Positions 13,948-15,492 of a DNA stretch of 15,492 nt are shown here, in pieces. This DNA is from Pseudomonadota bacterium (lineage in GTDB: Bacteria > Pseudomonadota > Alphaproteobacteria > Rhizobiales > Xanthobacteraceae). The notes beneath the pieces were generated by a model that was given only the letters and a program-made list of their open reading frames with translations, ran no database searches and was not told where the DNA came from. Each line of letters begins with the position of its first letter. Positions within the stretch are counted from its first letter, which is position 1. The position numbers and the translations under genes are program-made. The stretch lies in contig JAEZMI010000052.1 of assembly GCA_023414975.1 (NCBI GenBank), positions 1 through 15,492 of the forward strand, in the 5' to 3' direction.

Positions 13948-14866
13948 CGTGGAGCGTCGCGACATCATTCTCGTGGTGGACGATTCCCCCGAGACGCTGA
14001 GCCTGCTCACCGACGCGCTGGAGGCGTCGGGAGCGACCGTGCTGGTCGCGGTGGAGGGCGCCAATGCGCTCGCCCTCGTCGAGCGCATCACGCCGGACGT
14101 CATCCTCATGGATGCGGTGATGCCGGGCATGGACGGTTTCGAGACCTGCCGGCGGCTCAAGCGCAACAAGGCCGTGGCGCATGTGCCGGTGATCTTCATG
14201 ACCGGCCTGTCGGAAACCGAGCAGATCGTGAAGGGGCTGGACGCGGGCGGCGTCGACTATGTCACCAAGCCGATCTCGCCGGACGAGCTGATCGCCCGCA
14301 TCCGGGTGCATCTGTCGAATGCGCGCCAGACCCACAGCGCCCGCGCGGCGCTCGACGCCTCCGGCCGCTTCCTGCTGTCGGCGACGCGGGCCGGGCGCGT
14401 GCTGTGGAGCACCCCGCAGGCGGCGACCTTGCTCGCCGCCGTCACCACCTCGCCGCCGGGCGACACGTTGATGCTGCCCGAGCCGGTGTGCCGCTGGCTC
14501 GGCGGCCGGCGGGCGGAGGAGGCGGGGGCGGGGCCGGACGCCATCGAACTGCCGGTCGAAGGAAACCGGCGGTTGCGTGTGTCCTATGTCGGGCAGATCG
14601 GCCCCGAAGAGCTGCTGCTGCGCATCGTGGAGGACGAAAGCCGCGCGCCCGAGCAGGTGCTCAAGGCCAAGCTGAACCTCACCCTGCGTGAGGCGGAGGT
14701 GCTGGTGTGGCTCGCCCGCGGCAAGGCCAACCGCGATATCGGCGAGATCCTCGGCCTGTCGCCGCGAACGGTTAACAAGCATCTGGAGCAGATCTACGCC
14801 AAGATCGGTGTGGAGAACCGCGCCGCGGCGACGGCGCTGGCGGTTACCGCCCTGACGCCGAAATAA
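13937..14866 (+). CDS. LuxR-type response regulator with REC and PAS-like linker
   Basis: A 309-residue cytoplasmic regulator. The receiver domain (about 9-130) has acidic residues D15-D16, phospho-acceptor D59 in ILMDAVMPGMDG, T89 and K111 in VTKPIS, all intact. Residues about 140-235 (GRFLLSATRAGRVLWSTPQAATLL onward) look like a degenerate PAS or ATP-lid-like linker. The C-terminus is a GerE/LuxR helix-turn-helix (LTLREAEVLVWLARGK, then SPRTVNKHLEQIYAKIGV). The start overlaps the kinase stop by 11 bp: ATG at 13937, or the adjacent ATG at 13940, with GGAGG at 13920-13924, so translation is coupled. The kinase-plus-LuxR layout parallels CrbS-CrbR. It is probably phosphorylated by the upstream kinase; its targets are not shown, and urt-fmd is the best candidate. 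Confidence 0.92.
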   Translation: MMHSVERRDIILVVDDSPETLSLLTDALEASGATVLVAVEGANALALVERITPDVILMDAVMPGMDGFETCRRLKRNKAVAHVPVIFMTGLSETEQIVKGLDAGGVDYVTKPISPDELIARIRVHLSNARQTHSARAALDASGRFLLSATRAGRVLWSTPQAATLLAAVTTSPPGDTLMLPEPVCRWLGGRRAEEAGAGPDAIELPVEGNRRLRVSYVGQIGPEELLLRIVEDESRAPEQVLKAKLNLTLREAEVLVWLARGKANRDIGEILGLSPRTVNKHLEQIYAKIGVENRAAATALAVTALTPK

Positions 14867-14894
14867 AAGGTATTTCAACAGGTTGAGAGCCTGC

Positions 14895-14919
14895 CCCGCG
14901 TGCCGCAGCGGCGCGCGGG
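14895..14919 (+). terminator. Strong GC hairpin after the response regulator
   Basis: CCCGCGTGCCG (14895-14905) pairs with CGGCGCGCGGG (14909-14919) over 11 bp, one of them a wobble, around a 3-nt loop. It begins 28 bp after the stop. No T-run follows, so it may be a Rho-assisted or stabilising 3' end of the kinase-regulator transcript. Confidence 0.45.
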
Positions 14920-14949
14920 AGGCCAGCGCACGACGTCCCGGCTCGCAAA

Positions 14950-14982
14950 AATATCACGTATGCGACTAAATCGCGTGATATT
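14950..14982. repeat. AT-rich inverted repeat
   Basis: AATATCAC (14950-14957) pairs with GTGATATT (14975-14982), and inside it GCGA (14962-14965) pairs with TCGC (14971-14974), leaving a bulge. It is flanked by A5 and by TTAATTT, so it could act as a terminator or an operator. It opens an AT-rich stretch of about 120 bp that contrasts sharply with the rest of the window; a second, weaker AT-rich stem (TTAATTTCC with GGAAAAATTAA) follows. Confidence 0.45.
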
Positions 14983-15091
14983 AATTTCCAAATTCGGGAA
15001 AAATTAATGAGAATTTAGAACTAATTTGTTGATTGATTCCTAACGACGTGTAACCAATGTGGAAACAAAGGTCTAACGCCGGGAGGCAAAT

Positions 15092-15421
15092 GTGATTCAG
15101 TCGCCTCGCGCATTCGCCTGCGCGGTGCTTTCCGCCCTGCTGGCCGCCGGCTCCACCGCGGTGGCGCAGCCGCGTCCGCCGGGTCAGGCGTTGCAGAATG
15201 CGGTCGACCGCGTTTGCGTTGTCGAGCTTCGCGCCGGCATGAGCGGGGATCGGCTCGAACTGCAGAATATCTGCTTCAACCCGCGCGCCGTCCGCATCGC
15301 CTGGGGCGATGGCAGGCTCATGGATTACTGCCTGAACAGCGGCGGCGATGTGCGCTATGTCGTGAAGCTGAGCGACGATTACCGCCTGATGCGCGAGCAG
15401 GACATCCTGCTCTGCCAGTGA
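15092..15421 (+). CDS. Small secreted four-cysteine protein, function unknown
   Basis: A 109-residue protein with a Sec signal peptide (FACAVLSALLAAGSTAVAQ, cleavage near residue 26). The mature part of about 83 residues has four cysteines (C42, C61, C80, C108), enough for two disulfides, and no membrane segment. Sequence such as VELRAGMSGDRLELQNICFNP suggests a compact beta-rich periplasmic domain, but I recognise no family. The start is GTG at 15092 with GGGAGG six bases upstream; the ATG at 15090 is out of frame and runs straight into TGA. It has its own 225-bp upstream region, AT-rich, probably holding its promoter, and is not linked to the kinase-regulator operon by spacing. Confidence 0.75.
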   Translation: MIQSPRAFACAVLSALLAAGSTAVAQPRPPGQALQNAVDRVCVVELRAGMSGDRLELQNICFNPRAVRIAWGDGRLMDYCLNSGGDVRYVVKLSDDYRLMREQDILLCQ

Positions 15422-15492
15422 GGCGTCTCCGGCCGGTCGCGATGATCGCCAACGGGACTTCCAGAATATGAAAAGAGCGCCGTCCGCAGGGA

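Noticed and set aside
10528..14878. Long minus-strand ORFs opposite the kinase and regulator
   Set aside because: Composition-driven mirror frames over a kinase with every catalytic motif in place.
15422..15492. Possible gene or RNA at the right edge
   Set aside because: The 71 bases show no start with ribosome binding site, tRNA-like arms or terminator that I can support.

Overview
The window is a high-GC stretch of an alphaproteobacterial chromosome. GC-rich third codon positions, the long mirror ORFs this produces, the gene families present and a short palindromic intergenic repeat at 3580-3630 all suggest Hyphomicrobiales, perhaps Xanthobacteraceae (Ancylobacter/Starkeya/Azorhizobium-like). 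The genus is a guess from the look of the proteins, not a database result.

Left part (1-3152): the minus strand carries the N-terminal part of a beta-keto acid cleavage enzyme (BKACE/DUF849), cut by the window edge, and a UPF0178/YaiI-like protein. A tiny, probably independent transcription unit follows (about 1025-1215, minus): a 25-codon ORF with a Shine-Dalgarno fully complementary to the 16S 3' end, closed by a hairpin terminator. Gamma-glutamyltranspeptidase (ggt) lies on the plus strand with a signal peptide and an intact catalytic threonine.

Centre (3201-10087, all minus): a nitrogen-scavenging cluster, read in the order urtA-urtB-urtC-urtD-urtE-fmdA-fmdB. It encodes a complete HAAT-type ABC importer for urea or short-chain amides (periplasmic binding protein, two permeases, two ATPases), then formamidase and the FmdB zinc-ribbon protein. 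The importer should bring amides or urea into the cytoplasm, and FmdA should release ammonia from formamide. No urease gene lies in the window. The urtB/C, C/D and D/E junctions share one layout: exactly 10 nt between stop and start, with the stop codon running into the next Shine-Dalgarno.

Right part (10558-14866, plus): divergent from urtA lies an 1129-residue hybrid histidine kinase. Its N-terminal half is an NCS1 nucleobase/hydantoin/allantoin-type transporter domain, followed by a nine-cysteine cluster, two more membrane helices, HisKA, HATPase and a receiver domain. A LuxR-type response regulator overlaps its stop codon. The pair resembles the transporter-linked sensors CbrA and CrbS in plan, but with a different transporter family. 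The 470-bp divergent region contains one sigma54-like (-24/-12) element facing each way, an NtrC-like dyad between them, an 18-bp palindrome, and a leader segment that can pair with the urtA Shine-Dalgarno. I infer that the kinase/regulator pair senses a nitrogen compound and helps control the urt-fmd operon. This is the most interesting system in the window.

Right edge: after a hairpin-rich and locally AT-rich spacer lies a small secreted protein of unknown function with four cysteines in its mature part. I see nothing in the last 71 bases. There are no tRNA, rRNA, CRISPR or transposase features.
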